DNA of 64,000 bases from Microbacteriaceae bacterium (GTDB lineage Bacteria; Actinomycetota; Actinomycetes; Actinomycetales; Microbacteriaceae), in the NCBI GenBank assembly GCA_009780695.1, contig WQZN01000001.1:186001-250000 (forward strand). The letters are read 5' to 3'. Position numbers and translations under genes: made by a program. The notes under the pieces were generated by a model. The model worked only from the letters and a program-made list of their open reading frames with translations, did no database searches and was not told the DNA's origin. Shown here piece by piece: positions 17,864 to 27,466 of this stretch (position 1 is its first letter; each line of letters begins with the position of its first letter).

Positions 17864-18846
17864 CGATAGTCCTCCTTGACTCCGGTCTCTGCTGCATGGT
17901 TCGCGGCGACGACGAGCCTGGTCAGCTCGACGGCGCGCGCAAGGTTGTCGTCGGCGCGGGTGCCGCGCCGGATGTGCTCGACCCACTGGTCGAAGGCGCT
18001 CGGCAGGTCGTCCGGCACGGGGATGCGCTCGATCTCGTTCCCCTTCACGGCGACGGCGACGTGCCCGTCGCGCTCCGAGTAGCTGAGCCAGCCCGTCGTC
18101 CCGCCGATCTCGATGAGGAACGGGTCCGGCGAGACGACGCCCGCCTCGATCACACCGATCGCGCCGCCGTCGTAGGTGACGGTGACGACCGCGTTGTCCT
18201 CGACGGGGCGGCCCGTGACGTGCGTGTAGGTCGCGGCGATGGTCTTCGGCTGCGCCCCCAGGAAGAGCTGGGTCAGGTAGACGGGGTGGCAGCCGAGATC
18301 GGCGAGGGCGAGGCCGAAGGCGAGCTCGGGCACGTAGAAGTGATCAGGCAGCCAGTTCGCGACCGCGCCGTCGTGGGACAGGCGCACGCGCGAGTAGTTG
18401 ACGGCGCCGAGGCGACCGGAGGCCAGGACATCCCGCACGACCTGGGTGTAGCCGTGGTACAGCCGCGGCAGCGAGACGATGAGCTTCACGCCGTTCTCGT
18501 CGCAGACGCGGACGATCTCCTCCGCCTCGGCGACGGTGGGCGCGAGCAGCTTCTCGGTGAAGATGTGCTTCCCGGCGCGGGCCGCCTTGACCATCACGTC
18601 GCGGTGGTCGCTGGTGGCGGTCGTGATCGTGACCGCGTCGATGTCGTCGCGCGCCAGCAGCGCGTCGAGGTCGGGCTCGAAGGCCGCGCCGAAGCGCTCG
18701 GCGGCCGCCTGACCGCGGGCGGCATCGTCGTCCCAGACCGCGACGAGTTCGGTGCCGGGATGCCGCGCGGCGGTGCCCGCGTAGTCGCCGGCATGCACAT
18801 GCCAGAAGCTCAGGACCGCCACTCTCAGCGGGGTCTCGTCGGACAT
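17860..18846 (-). CDS. Gfo/Idh/MocA-family oxidoreductase
   Basis: LRVAVLSFWHVHAGDYAGTAARHPGTELVAVWDDD; AGKHIFTEKLLAPTVAEAEEI; 4-bp overlap with next gene. Confidence 0.9.
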   Translation of the reverse strand: MSDETPLRVAVLSFWHVHAGDYAGTAARHPGTELVAVWDDDAARGQAAAERFGAAFEPDLDALLARDDIDAVTITTATSDHRDVMVKAARAGKHIFTEKLLAPTVAEAEEIVRVCDENGVKLIVSLPRLYHGYTQVVRDVLASGRLGAVNYSRVRLSHDGAVANWLPDHFYVPELAFGLALADLGCHPVYLTQLFLGAQPKTIAATYTHVTGRPVEDNAVVTVTYDGGAIGVIEAGVVSPDPFLIEIGGTTGWLSYSERDGHVAVAVKGNEIERIPVPDDLPSAFDQWVEHIRRGTRADDNLARAVELTRLVVAANHAAETGVKEDYR

Positions 18847-18954
18847 CGTCGTCTCCTGTTCACGAGGGGGATGGGTCGCCCGATGTTGCGGATCCGCGCC
18901 GGCGCGGCGGTGCGGTTCGGGACGTTCCCCGTCATCCTCTCGGGGGTCGAGATA

Positions 18955-18977
18955 ATCAGTCAAGTATTTTGATGAAT
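18955..18977 (-). promoter_or_regulatory. AT-rich element A, candidate shared site with 21139-21161
   Basis: minus-strand ATTCATCAAAATACTTGACTGAT; compare ATTCATCGAGACGATTTACTAAT at 21139. Confidence 0.35.
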
Positions 18978-19006
18978 TGCATCCGCGCGCCGGTATCGTC
19001 ACAGGC

Positions 19007-19477
19007 ATGACAACGGAGTCAGTGCGCATCACGACGATCGCGGCGAGGCCGACGGCGGTGATCCGCCGAGTGACGAACTGGGCCGAATTCCCGAAACTGT
19101 GGATGCCGCTGCTGGACGAGGTCTACCTCTTCGCCCGCGCGCACCCCGAGCTCGCGACGGGCGGAGGCGGTGAGAGGTGGCAGAACGTCATGCTCTACAC
19201 AGACCAGACCCCGACCGTCGAGGTGGGGGTGCTGGCGGCGGCCGCGTTCGAGTCGGACGGCGAAGTGGTCTGCTCCGCGCTGCCCGGCGGCGAGGTCGTC
19301 ACCGCGCTGCATCGGGGTGACTACTCGACGCTGGGGGAGACGCACCAGGCCGCCCGCGATCACGCCGCAGCCCGGGGGCGCGAGCTCGCGGGGCCGTGCT
19401 GGGAGATCTATGGCCACGCGACGCCGAACCCCGACGACGCCGAGACCGAAGTCTTCTGGCTTCTCATCCAGGACTGA
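19007..19477 (+). CDS. GyrI-like / effector-binding domain protein
   Basis: TAVIRRVTNWAEFPKLWMPLLDEVYLFAR...GEVVTALHRGDYSTLGETHQAARDHAAARGRELAGPCWEIYGHATPNPDDAETEVFWLL. Confidence 0.7.
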   Translation: MTTESVRITTIAARPTAVIRRVTNWAEFPKLWMPLLDEVYLFARAHPELATGGGGERWQNVMLYTDQTPTVEVGVLAAAAFESDGEVVCSALPGGEVVTALHRGDYSTLGETHQAARDHAAARGRELAGPCWEIYGHATPNPDDAETEVFWLLIQD

Positions 19478-19517
19478 GACGTCGCCCGAGCCTGCGGGCC
19501 GAGCAGCGGAGGTGGAA

Positions 19518-21113
19518 ATGATCCGGAACATGCCCATGCCCGATGCGGTCTTCACCTGGAGCGCCGAGGGCGAGGTGCCGCGAGCCGCGAGACCCGACGA
19601 CGACGACGAGTGGGCCGCCGAGGGGGCTGTCATCCGCGCCTCGCCCGCCCCTGACGGCCTGCGCCTCTCCGTGACCTCGCACTCGCCGCTGAGCGGTGTC
19701 GCAGTGCGCTGGAATCGCGGGCTGCCCGAGGGATGCCTGGTGCTCGGCGACGCGTGGGAGCGCTCGTACGGCGACTTGCGCTGGGAACCGCCCCGCGCCG
19801 AGCGGGCTCTGCCCTGGTACTGGATCGCAACCGAACCCGGCGGCGGCATCCGCGGAGCCGGCGTCCGCGTGCGCCCGACGGCGCTGTGCTCATGGACAGC
19901 GGACACCGCGGGCGTCACCCTGTGGCTCGACGTGAGATCCGGCGATCGGCCGCTCGAACTGGGCGAGCGCGAGCTCGCCCTCGCCACCCTGGTCGAGCTC
20001 GAATCTCATGAAGGCACGGCCTTCGACGCGCTCGGCGAGCTGTGCGCGGCGCTGTGTTCCGACCCGATCGTGCCGGACCGCCCGGTGTTCGGCAGCAACA
20101 ACTGGTACTACGCCTACGGGGTCGGCTTCGACGCCGACGCGGTCCTCCGCGATGCGGAGACCGTGGTGCGCGCGGCCGAGGGCACCGACCAAGCACCGTT
20201 CTGCGTCATCGACGCCGGGTGGAGCGAGGGCGGCACCGCCCCCGGCGGACCGTGGGACCGCGGCATGGGCACATTCAGCGAGATGGCGGATGTCGCAGCA
20301 CGCATCCGCGCGGCGGGGGCGCTGCCCGGGCTGTGGTTCCGCCCCCTGCTGTCACGGCGGCAGGTTCCGGGCAGCCGCCACGAGCGGCTCGACGGGGACT
20401 GGCCCCTCGACCCGAGCAGACCCGAGACGCTCGCCCTCGTCGCCGAGAGCGTCGCGCGCTTCCGCGACTGGGGCTATGAGCTGATCAAGCACGACTTCTC
20501 GACCTACGACGTCTTCGGGCGGTTCCTGCAGCGATCCGATCATCAGGTCGGCGCACCGAGATGGAGCTTCGCGGATGCCCGGCGCACGACCGCGGAGATC
20601 CTCATCGAGCTGTACCGCACGATCCACGACGCCGCCGATGGCGCGATCGTGCTCGGCTGCAACACGATCGGACACCTCGCCGCCGGCCTGGAGCACATCC
20701 ACCGCATCGGCGACGACACCTCCGGGCGCGAGTGGGAGCGGACGCGGCGGATGGGCGTGAACACCCTGGCCTTCCGCCTCGCCCAGAACCGCCGGTTCTT
20801 CCTCGTCGACGCCGACTGCGTGCCGTCGACACCGCAGACCCCATGGGCTCGGAACCGCGAGTTCCTCGAGCTGGTGGCGGCCGGCGGCACGGCGACGTTC
20901 GTGTCGATCGATCCGAAGACGTTGACCGATGACGTGGCGGCCGACATCGCCCGCGCTGCGCAGCGCGTGCTGGCGGGCGATGACGCCGGCGGCATCGAGC
21001 CACTGGACTGGCAGAGCGCATCGACCCCACGGCGCTGGCGGGTCGGAGACGAGCACCACGTCTGTTGCTGGGAACAACCGTGGGGCGCCGACATCCGGGC
21101 CGCCGCCCTGTAG
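19518..21113 (+). CDS. alpha-galactosidase-like (GH36/clan GH-D type) protein
   Basis: FGSNNWYYAYGVGFD; APFCVIDAGWSEGG; GLWFRPL; WGYELIKHDFSTYDVFG; HIHRIGDDTSGREWERTRRMGVNTLAFRL. Confidence 0.65.
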   Translation: MIRNMPMPDAVFTWSAEGEVPRAARPDDDDEWAAEGAVIRASPAPDGLRLSVTSHSPLSGVAVRWNRGLPEGCLVLGDAWERSYGDLRWEPPRAERALPWYWIATEPGGGIRGAGVRVRPTALCSWTADTAGVTLWLDVRSGDRPLELGERELALATLVELESHEGTAFDALGELCAALCSDPIVPDRPVFGSNNWYYAYGVGFDADAVLRDAETVVRAAEGTDQAPFCVIDAGWSEGGTAPGGPWDRGMGTFSEMADVAARIRAAGALPGLWFRPLLSRRQVPGSRHERLDGDWPLDPSRPETLALVAESVARFRDWGYELIKHDFSTYDVFGRFLQRSDHQVGAPRWSFADARRTTAEILIELYRTIHDAADGAIVLGCNTIGHLAAGLEHIHRIGDDTSGREWERTRRMGVNTLAFRLAQNRRFFLVDADCVPSTPQTPWARNREFLELVAAGGTATFVSIDPKTLTDDVAADIARAAQRVLAGDDAGGIEPLDWQSASTPRRWRVGDEHHVCCWEQPWGADIRAAAL

Positions 21114-21138
21114 CGCGAATCGAAGCCAAAAATAATCT

Positions 21139-21161
21139 ATTCATCGAGACGATTTACTAAT
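21139..21161 (+). promoter_or_regulatory. AT-rich element B, candidate shared site upstream of ABC operon
   Basis: ATTCATCGAGACGATTTACTAAT, 80 bp before SBP start; resembles element at 18955-18977. Confidence 0.35.
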
Positions 21162-21240
21162 ACAGTGACCCTACCCGAACGGGTCACGCCAGCGTCGAGT
21201 GGCCGGTCCCGGGGAGCTTGTCTTGGATCAAGGAGGATCA

Positions 21241-23163
21241 ATGACGCAGCAGAACTCTTCGTGGGCCCAACGACTCGGGGGAATGTTCCGGTCGAGCGGC
21301 TCGACAGCCCGCGGCGAAGCCGCCGGGCGCATCCGTAAGCACCCGCGCGCCGCAGTCGCGACGGCCGTGGCGGCAGCCGCCGCCATGGCACTCGCGGGCT
21401 GCACCGCCGGGGCCGCCAGCACGGGCAACAGCGCGAGCAACGCAGCCCCGCTCGTCTATTCGCCGTGCTGTTCCTGGCCGAACGCAACCGCCTCGGCCAA
21501 CCCGTGGAACGCCAATCAGTACGCGGGCGCATTCAGCGACTTCGTCTACCTGCGGCTGGCCATCCAGAAGTACCCGTCGATCACCGACTACGCCCCGCAG
21601 CTCGCTGCCTCGTGGGAGGCGTCGGGCCAGAACCTCACGGTGCATCTGCAGCCCAAGGCCAAGTGGGAGAACGGTTCGCCCGTCACGTCGAAGGACGTCT
21701 ACGACACCGTGATGCTGGACGGCCTCAACGGCTCCGCGCTGTGGAACGACATCACCGGCGTGCAGACGACCGACGACAAGACCCTGGTGTTCACGCTGCG
21801 CCAGAACGAGCCCGTGGCCCTGGCCGAGAACGACATCCTCGCCAACACGGTGATCTACCCGGCCAGCGTGTACGGATCGTTCGTCACGCCTCAGTTGGAG
21901 AAGGATGTCCCGGCCTACTACGCCGAGTACAACACCAACCCCACCAAGGCCACGGCCATGCCGGAGTACACGCGGAACAACGCGGTGTTCAAGCAGCTCG
22001 CGGCGCTCACCCCGAGCAGCACCATGGGCGACGGACCGTTCAAGCTCTCGGGCGTGACGGGCTCGCAGGCCAAGCTGGTCAAGTCGAACACCTTCTGGGC
22101 GGCCGACAAGATCAAGGTGCCGTCCATCACGTTCGACAACGGCTCCAACCAGGAGATCTACCCGCAGCTGTTCTCGAACAACGCGGACTACTCGAACGTC
22201 TACCTCGCGCCGCCGCTGCTCAAGCGCTGGCAGGCGACCAAGGGGTCGAATCTGGCGCTGCCGCAGGCCTTCGGCTTCGTCCTCGCGTTCAACAACGCGC
22301 AGTACCCGCTCAACCTGACCCCGGTCCGGCAGGCGCTCGCCTACCTGATTCCGCGACAGGCGATGTCGGACGCGGCATACGGCTCGGGCAAGGGCGCCGG
22401 CGGCGTCGCCCAGGATTACCTGACGGGTCTGTCGCCGCAGCAGAACAAGACCTATCTCACCTCGAGCCAGCTGGCGCAGCTGAACAAGTACGACCCTGAC
22501 ACGGCGAAGGCCACGCAGCTGCTCACGGGCGCGGGCTTCACCCAGAAGGGCGGTCAGTGGTATACGCCGCAGGGCAAGCAGTTCACCCTGACCTTCGAGG
22601 CCAACTCCGACACGTCCGACATCGTCACCTCGTTCACCTCGGCGACCAAGGCGCTGACCGCGTTCGGCATCAAGTCCGACGTCAACGCGACCTCGGGCGC
22701 CCAGCTGAGCGCGGATGAGATGAACGGCAACTTCCAGGTGGCCAGCTACTTCGTCAACGGCGCAACGCCGCTGCTCACGCTGTCGAGCATGCTGCACGAC
22801 CAGAACTTCCAGACCTCCGGCAACTACGCCGGAAAGAAGGGCATGGGGTTCGGGCCGACGCAGAACGTGCCCGGACTCGGGAACGTGCCGGTCGCGACGA
22901 CGATCTTCAGCCAGTCGCGCACGGTCGGGCCGGGCGCCGAGATGAACAGCCTGACCTGGGACTGGGCCCAGACGGTGAACCAGCAGGTTCCCTACATCTG
23001 GTACGCGACCAAGGTCTACCAGCTGTCCTTCTCGGAGTCGCACTACACCAACTGGCCGAGCATCGGTTCCAACGGCTCGTCGCCGTACTGGGACATGATC
23101 GGCAACAACCAGAACGCCGGAATCGCCTACGCGATGGAGAGCGGTTACATCCAGCCGAAGTGA
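21241..23163 (+). CDS. ABC transporter substrate-binding lipoprotein (family 5, Opp-type)
   Basis: Lipobox-like MALAGCTAGA; SITDYAPQLAASWEASGQNLTVHLQPKAKWENGSPVTSKDVYDT. Confidence 0.88.
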   Translation: MTQQNSSWAQRLGGMFRSSGSTARGEAAGRIRKHPRAAVATAVAAAAAMALAGCTAGAASTGNSASNAAPLVYSPCCSWPNATASANPWNANQYAGAFSDFVYLRLAIQKYPSITDYAPQLAASWEASGQNLTVHLQPKAKWENGSPVTSKDVYDTVMLDGLNGSALWNDITGVQTTDDKTLVFTLRQNEPVALAENDILANTVIYPASVYGSFVTPQLEKDVPAYYAEYNTNPTKATAMPEYTRNNAVFKQLAALTPSSTMGDGPFKLSGVTGSQAKLVKSNTFWAADKIKVPSITFDNGSNQEIYPQLFSNNADYSNVYLAPPLLKRWQATKGSNLALPQAFGFVLAFNNAQYPLNLTPVRQALAYLIPRQAMSDAAYGSGKGAGGVAQDYLTGLSPQQNKTYLTSSQLAQLNKYDPDTAKATQLLTGAGFTQKGGQWYTPQGKQFTLTFEANSDTSDIVTSFTSATKALTAFGIKSDVNATSGAQLSADEMNGNFQVASYFVNGATPLLTLSSMLHDQNFQTSGNYAGKKGMGFGPTQNVPGLGNVPVATTIFSQSRTVGPGAEMNSLTWDWAQTVNQQVPYIWYATKVYQLSFSESHYTNWPSIGSNGSSPYWDMIGNNQNAGIAYAMESGYIQPK

Positions 23164-23285
23164 GCGCACGCAGCTCTGCGCACGCCATCTGAGTGAGGCG
23201 AGCCGCGGTCGGCTTTCACTGCCGGCCGCGGCTCGCCCCCGCTGAATCGAACCGAACTCCACCCCACCCGACGGGAGGTCATGCA

Positions 23286-24353
23286 ATGGTGCAATACATA
23301 CTGAAACGCCTCGGCATCTCACTGGCGATCATCTACATCGTGCTCACGGTGTCGTTCTTCATGGTGAGGCTGATGCCCGGAAACCCCATGGCCGCTCTGG
23401 AAGCGCAGTTGCGCGTTCAAGGCGGCATGACCGAGCAGGAGATCGAACAACGGGTGCAGACCGTCTACGGTCTGATGCCGAAGGCCCCGTTGGGGACGCA
23501 GTACCTCGACTACCTCGGCAACATCCTGCACGGCAACCTCGGCCGCCCCATCACCAACCCGAGCACCACGGTCGTGGCCGTCATCGGCTCGGCACTGCCG
23601 TGGACCATCCTCGTCGTGGCGGTCTCACTGCTGATCAGCTTCGTGATCGGCGTCTACATCGGGAACCGCATGGCGGTGCACCCCGGAAGCACATTCGCGA
23701 AGGTCTGGACGTTCATCGTCTCGGTCATGGGCGCCGTTCCGAGCTACCTCGTCGCGATCGTCCTGCTCTACTTCCTGACCGGCATCTGGCGGGTCTTCCC
23801 GAGCAACGGCGCCTATGACGTCGGCGTCACCCCGGGGTTCAACTGGCCGTTCATCTCGTCGGTCGCCTATCACGCGGTGCTGCCGATCGCGGCATCCGTC
23901 ATCACCTCGTTCGGCGGCTGGGCGCTCGCCATGAAGGGCTCGGCGGTGTCGGTCCTCGGGTCCGAGTACGTCCGGGCCGCGGAGGCCCGCGGGCTCTCGG
24001 ACCGGGTCATCAGCCGCTCCTACATCGGCCGGAACTCGATGCTGCCGATGATCACGCAGCTCGCGCTGGCGGTCGGGTTCATGTTCGGAGGCTCGGTGTT
24101 CGTCGAGACCTATTTCCAATACCCCGGAATCGGGTACTACATGGTCCAGTCGGTGAACAGCCGCGACTACTCGCTCATGATGGGCTGTTTCGTCCTCATC
24201 ACGACCGCCGTCGTGGTGGCCAACTTCCTCGTCGACCTGCTCTACCCGGCGGTCGACCCGCGGATCGCCTGGCCGTCCAGCCGCAAGGTCGCTGCGACCG
24301 GCGGCGAGCCCACGACCGAGACGGTCGCCCTCGTCGCCCAGGGCGGTGTGTGA
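23286..24353 (+). CDS. ABC transporter permease (DppB-type)
   Basis: MVQYILKRLGISLAIIYIVLTVSFFMVRLMPGNP...EYVRAAEARGLSDRVISRSYIGRNSMLP. Confidence 0.92.
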   Translation: MVQYILKRLGISLAIIYIVLTVSFFMVRLMPGNPMAALEAQLRVQGGMTEQEIEQRVQTVYGLMPKAPLGTQYLDYLGNILHGNLGRPITNPSTTVVAVIGSALPWTILVVAVSLLISFVIGVYIGNRMAVHPGSTFAKVWTFIVSVMGAVPSYLVAIVLLYFLTGIWRVFPSNGAYDVGVTPGFNWPFISSVAYHAVLPIAASVITSFGGWALAMKGSAVSVLGSEYVRAAEARGLSDRVISRSYIGRNSMLPMITQLALAVGFMFGGSVFVETYFQYPGIGYYMVQSVNSRDYSLMMGCFVLITTAVVVANFLVDLLYPAVDPRIAWPSSRKVAATGGEPTTETVALVAQGGV

Positions 24354-25204
24354 TGCGGTTCTGGAGCGACCTCAGGCGCATCCTGTGGAACGACAAGCCC
24401 GCCCTCGTCGGCGGCATCATCGTGCTGATCTACGTGCTGATGGCCATCTTCGGCCCGATGCTGGTGCACATCAGCTCGGTTCAGAACGCATCCGACGCCT
24501 ATGCCGGCCCCTCGCCGCAGCACCTGCTCGGCACCGACGCGCTCGGCCAGGATGTGCTCGCCCAGATCATCGTCGGCTGCCGGCCGATCATGATCGTCGG
24601 CGTCGTCTCGGCCGTGATCACGGTCGTCGTGGGCGTGGTGATCGGACTCGTCTCGGGCTATGTCGGCGGCTTCACCGACTCCGCGCTCATGCGCGTCACG
24701 GATGTCTTCCTCACCGTTCCCGGCCTGCCGCTGATCATCATGATCGCGGCCATCGTGCACACGACCAATCCGCTCGTCCTTGCGCTGATCCTCTCGGTCA
24801 CGGCATGGCCGGGGCTCGCCCGGGCGATCCGCTCGCAGGCGCTGTCGCTGCGGTCGAGCGACTTCATCGAAGCCGCGCGACTGCAAGGCCTCGGGCTCGG
24901 CAACATCGTCGGGCGACAGCTGCTTCCGAACGTGGGGCCGTATGTCGCGATCCACTTCCTGCTCGGAATCACCGGCGCCATCTACGCCCAGGTCGGTCTC
25001 TTCCTGCTCGGAATCGCGCCGATCTCGGGCACCAACTGGGGAATCATGATCAACCTCGCGATGTCGCAGGGCGCGCTCTACACACCGGGCAGCGCCCTGT
25101 ACCTGTTCTCGCCGATGGCGGCGATCGTGATCCTCCAGGTCGCGTTCGTGTTCTTCTCCCGCGCGCTCGACAGCGTGTTCAACCCGAGACTGCGAGTCCA
25201 GTGA
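24350..25204 (+). CDS. ABC transporter permease (DppC-type)
   Basis: HLLGTDALGQDVLAQIIVG; RSSDFIEAARLQGLGLGNIVGRQLLPN. Confidence 0.92.
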   Translation: MMRFWSDLRRILWNDKPALVGGIIVLIYVLMAIFGPMLVHISSVQNASDAYAGPSPQHLLGTDALGQDVLAQIIVGCRPIMIVGVVSAVITVVVGVVIGLVSGYVGGFTDSALMRVTDVFLTVPGLPLIIMIAAIVHTTNPLVLALILSVTAWPGLARAIRSQALSLRSSDFIEAARLQGLGLGNIVGRQLLPNVGPYVAIHFLLGITGAIYAQVGLFLLGIAPISGTNWGIMINLAMSQGALYTPGSALYLFSPMAAIVILQVAFVFFSRALDSVFNPRLRVQ

Positions 25205-26241
25205 TGACCATGCCATTGACCGTCAACGCCCCCGTGGACTCGAACGCCGCGCCGTTCCTCGCGGTCGAGCACCTCACCGTCGCGTTCGGCGACACCGCGA
25301 CCGCGGTCAAAGCGGTCGACGATGTGAGCCTCACCATCTCGCGCGGTGAGATCCTCGCCCTGGTCGGCGAGTCCGGCTGCGGCAAGTCCACCCTCGGCTA
25401 CTCGCTGCTGGGGATCGTGCCGCCCCCGGGCAAGGCGACCGAAGGATCGATCCGGTTCAAGGGGCGCGACGTCGTCCGGCTGTCGAAGCACGAGTTCGAC
25501 ACCATGCGGGGCCGGGACATCTCGATGGTGTTCCAGGGCGCGATGAACGCCTTCAACCCGGTGCTGACGATCGGCGCCCAGGTCGAGCACATCCTCGACG
25601 CGCACCCGGAGGTCTATCCGCAGCGCGCAGAAGGACGCGCCTACTTCAACCACCTGTTGCACCTCGTCCAGTTGCAGCCCGATCGGATCTGGCGCTCCTT
25701 CGAGAGCCAGTTGTCCGGCGGCATGAAGCAGCGCGTGGCGATCGCGGTGGCGCTGCTGCTCAAACCCGAGCTGGTCATCCTCGACGAGCCCACGACCGCG
25801 CTCGACGTGCTGAACCAGCGGCTCGTCATCGACGTGCTCAAAGACCTGCACGCCGAGCTCGGCACGACGGTGCTGTTCGTCACGCACGACCTGGCCGTCG
25901 TCGCCGAACTCGCCACGCGGGTCGCCGTGATGTACGCAGGCAAGCTCGTCGAGACCGGGACCGTCGACGAGATCTTCACGCGCGGCGGCAGGCGGCATCC
26001 CTATGTCGCCGCCCTGATCGATGCGATCCCGAGCGTGCTGAAGTCGGGCCTGACCGTCCGCCCCATCGGGGGATCGGTGCCGTCGCTCGCCGACCCGCCG
26101 CCCGGCTGCCGGTTCGCCCCGCGCTGCCGGCTGGCCGAACCGGAATGCCACGTCACCGAGCCGCCGCTGCTCGGCGACCGACACGGCCACCGCGTGGCGT
26201 GTCACGTCATCAATCGGAGTTTGGAGGGCCTCTCACAATGA
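25204..26241 (+). CDS. ABC transporter ATP-binding protein (DppD-type)
   Basis: Walker A GESGCGKSTLG, LSGGMKQRVAIAVAL, ILDEPTTALDV, C-terminal PPGCRFAPRC. Confidence 0.93.
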   Translation: MTMPLTVNAPVDSNAAPFLAVEHLTVAFGDTATAVKAVDDVSLTISRGEILALVGESGCGKSTLGYSLLGIVPPPGKATEGSIRFKGRDVVRLSKHEFDTMRGRDISMVFQGAMNAFNPVLTIGAQVEHILDAHPEVYPQRAEGRAYFNHLLHLVQLQPDRIWRSFESQLSGGMKQRVAIAVALLLKPELVILDEPTTALDVLNQRLVIDVLKDLHAELGTTVLFVTHDLAVVAELATRVAVMYAGKLVETGTVDEIFTRGGRRHPYVAALIDAIPSVLKSGLTVRPIGGSVPSLADPPPGCRFAPRCRLAEPECHVTEPPLLGDRHGHRVACHVINRSLEGLSQ

Positions 26242-27239
26242 GCATGCTCGAGATCCAGAACGTCACCCACACCTATTCGTCCGGCACGGGGCGCCCGGTG
26301 CTGAAGGATGTCAGCCTCGAAGCCGGCCGCGGCGACGTCGTCGCGATCGTCGGCGAGTCGGGCTGCGGGAAGACGACGCTCGGCAGGATGATCGCCGGCC
26401 TGTACTCGCCCACGGGCGGCTCCATCTCGTTCGACGGCCAGGACATCTCCGCTCTGCGCGGCCGCGCCCGGGCGGCGTGGCGCCGCAAGGTGCAGATGAT
26501 CCATCAGGACCCGTACGGCTCGCTCAACCCGGGGCTCACCATCGGGGCGACGCTGTCCCCGGGCATGCTCAAGTACGGGCTCGCCACCCGAGCCAACGTG
26601 CAGGAGCGGATGCTCGCCCTCTTGAAGGCCGTCGGGCTGGATGCCACGACGGACTTCCTGCAGCGCTACCCGCACCAGCTCTCGGGCGGCCAGCGCCAGC
26701 GCGCCGCCATCGCCCGGTCCATCGCGCTCGAGCCCGAGCTGATCGTCGCCGACGAGGTCACCTCGATGCTCGACGTGTCGATGCGCGTCGCCATCCTCGA
26801 CCTGCTGCTGACCTTCAAGAAGGACCGCGGGATCACCTTCGTGTTCATCAGCCACGACTTCGGCGTGGTGCGCTACTTCGCGCAGGGCGGCCGCATCGCC
26901 GTGATGTTCTTCGGCTACATCGTCGAAGAGGGGCCGACCGAAGAGGTCATCACCGCGCCGAAGCACCCGTACACGCACATGCTGCTGGAGGCCATCCCGA
27001 TCCCCGACCCGGCGATGGCGCGGGAGCGCGCGCAGGCCGAGGGCGACGGCAGACTGACCGGAGACCCGGCCGACAGCGGCTGCGTCTTCGCGAACCGCTG
27101 CCCCCTGGCCCGGGCCCGCTGCCGCGCCGAGCGGCCGGCGCTCGTCGACCAGGGCGGCGGCCATTCCACCGCGTGCCACTTCTCCGACGAAGTGCCCCCG
27201 CTGCTGCACGTCGAGCTGGCGAACGGGGAGGCCGCATGA
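26238..27239 (+). CDS. ABC transporter ATP-binding protein (DppF-type)
   Basis: GESGCGKTTLGRM, LSGGQRQRAAIARSIALEPELIVADEVTSMLDVS. Confidence 0.93.
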   Translation: MSMLEIQNVTHTYSSGTGRPVLKDVSLEAGRGDVVAIVGESGCGKTTLGRMIAGLYSPTGGSISFDGQDISALRGRARAAWRRKVQMIHQDPYGSLNPGLTIGATLSPGMLKYGLATRANVQERMLALLKAVGLDATTDFLQRYPHQLSGGQRQRAAIARSIALEPELIVADEVTSMLDVSMRVAILDLLLTFKKDRGITFVFISHDFGVVRYFAQGGRIAVMFFGYIVEEGPTEEVITAPKHPYTHMLLEAIPIPDPAMARERAQAEGDGRLTGDPADSGCVFANRCPLARARCRAERPALVDQGGGHSTACHFSDEVPPLLHVELANGEAA

Positions 27240-27454
27240 CCCGGCTCGCGGCCAAGGGCCTGCTCAAGGCCGGCATCGCGATGGTGATCCTCACCATCCT
27301 CTGCCGGTTCATCGCGTCGACCCCCTCCGGGCTGATGGGCGACAACCTGGCGCTCATCGCCAGCGCCCTCCTCGCGCTGGTCGCCGCCCTCTATCTGCGG
27401 CTCGCGCCCGCAGAGCACCAGAAATCACCCGAAACACCCCGTACAAAGAAGTAA
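27236..27454 (+). CDS. small membrane protein, 72 aa
   Basis: MTRLAAKGLLKAGIAMVILTILCRFIASTPSGLMGDNLALIASALLALVAALYLRLAP; two hydrophobic segments; ATGA overlap with upstream ATPase gene. Confidence 0.6.
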   Translation: MTRLAAKGLLKAGIAMVILTILCRFIASTPSGLMGDNLALIASALLALVAALYLRLAPAEHQKSPETPRTKK

Positions 27455-27466
27455 GGAACGTCTTCC

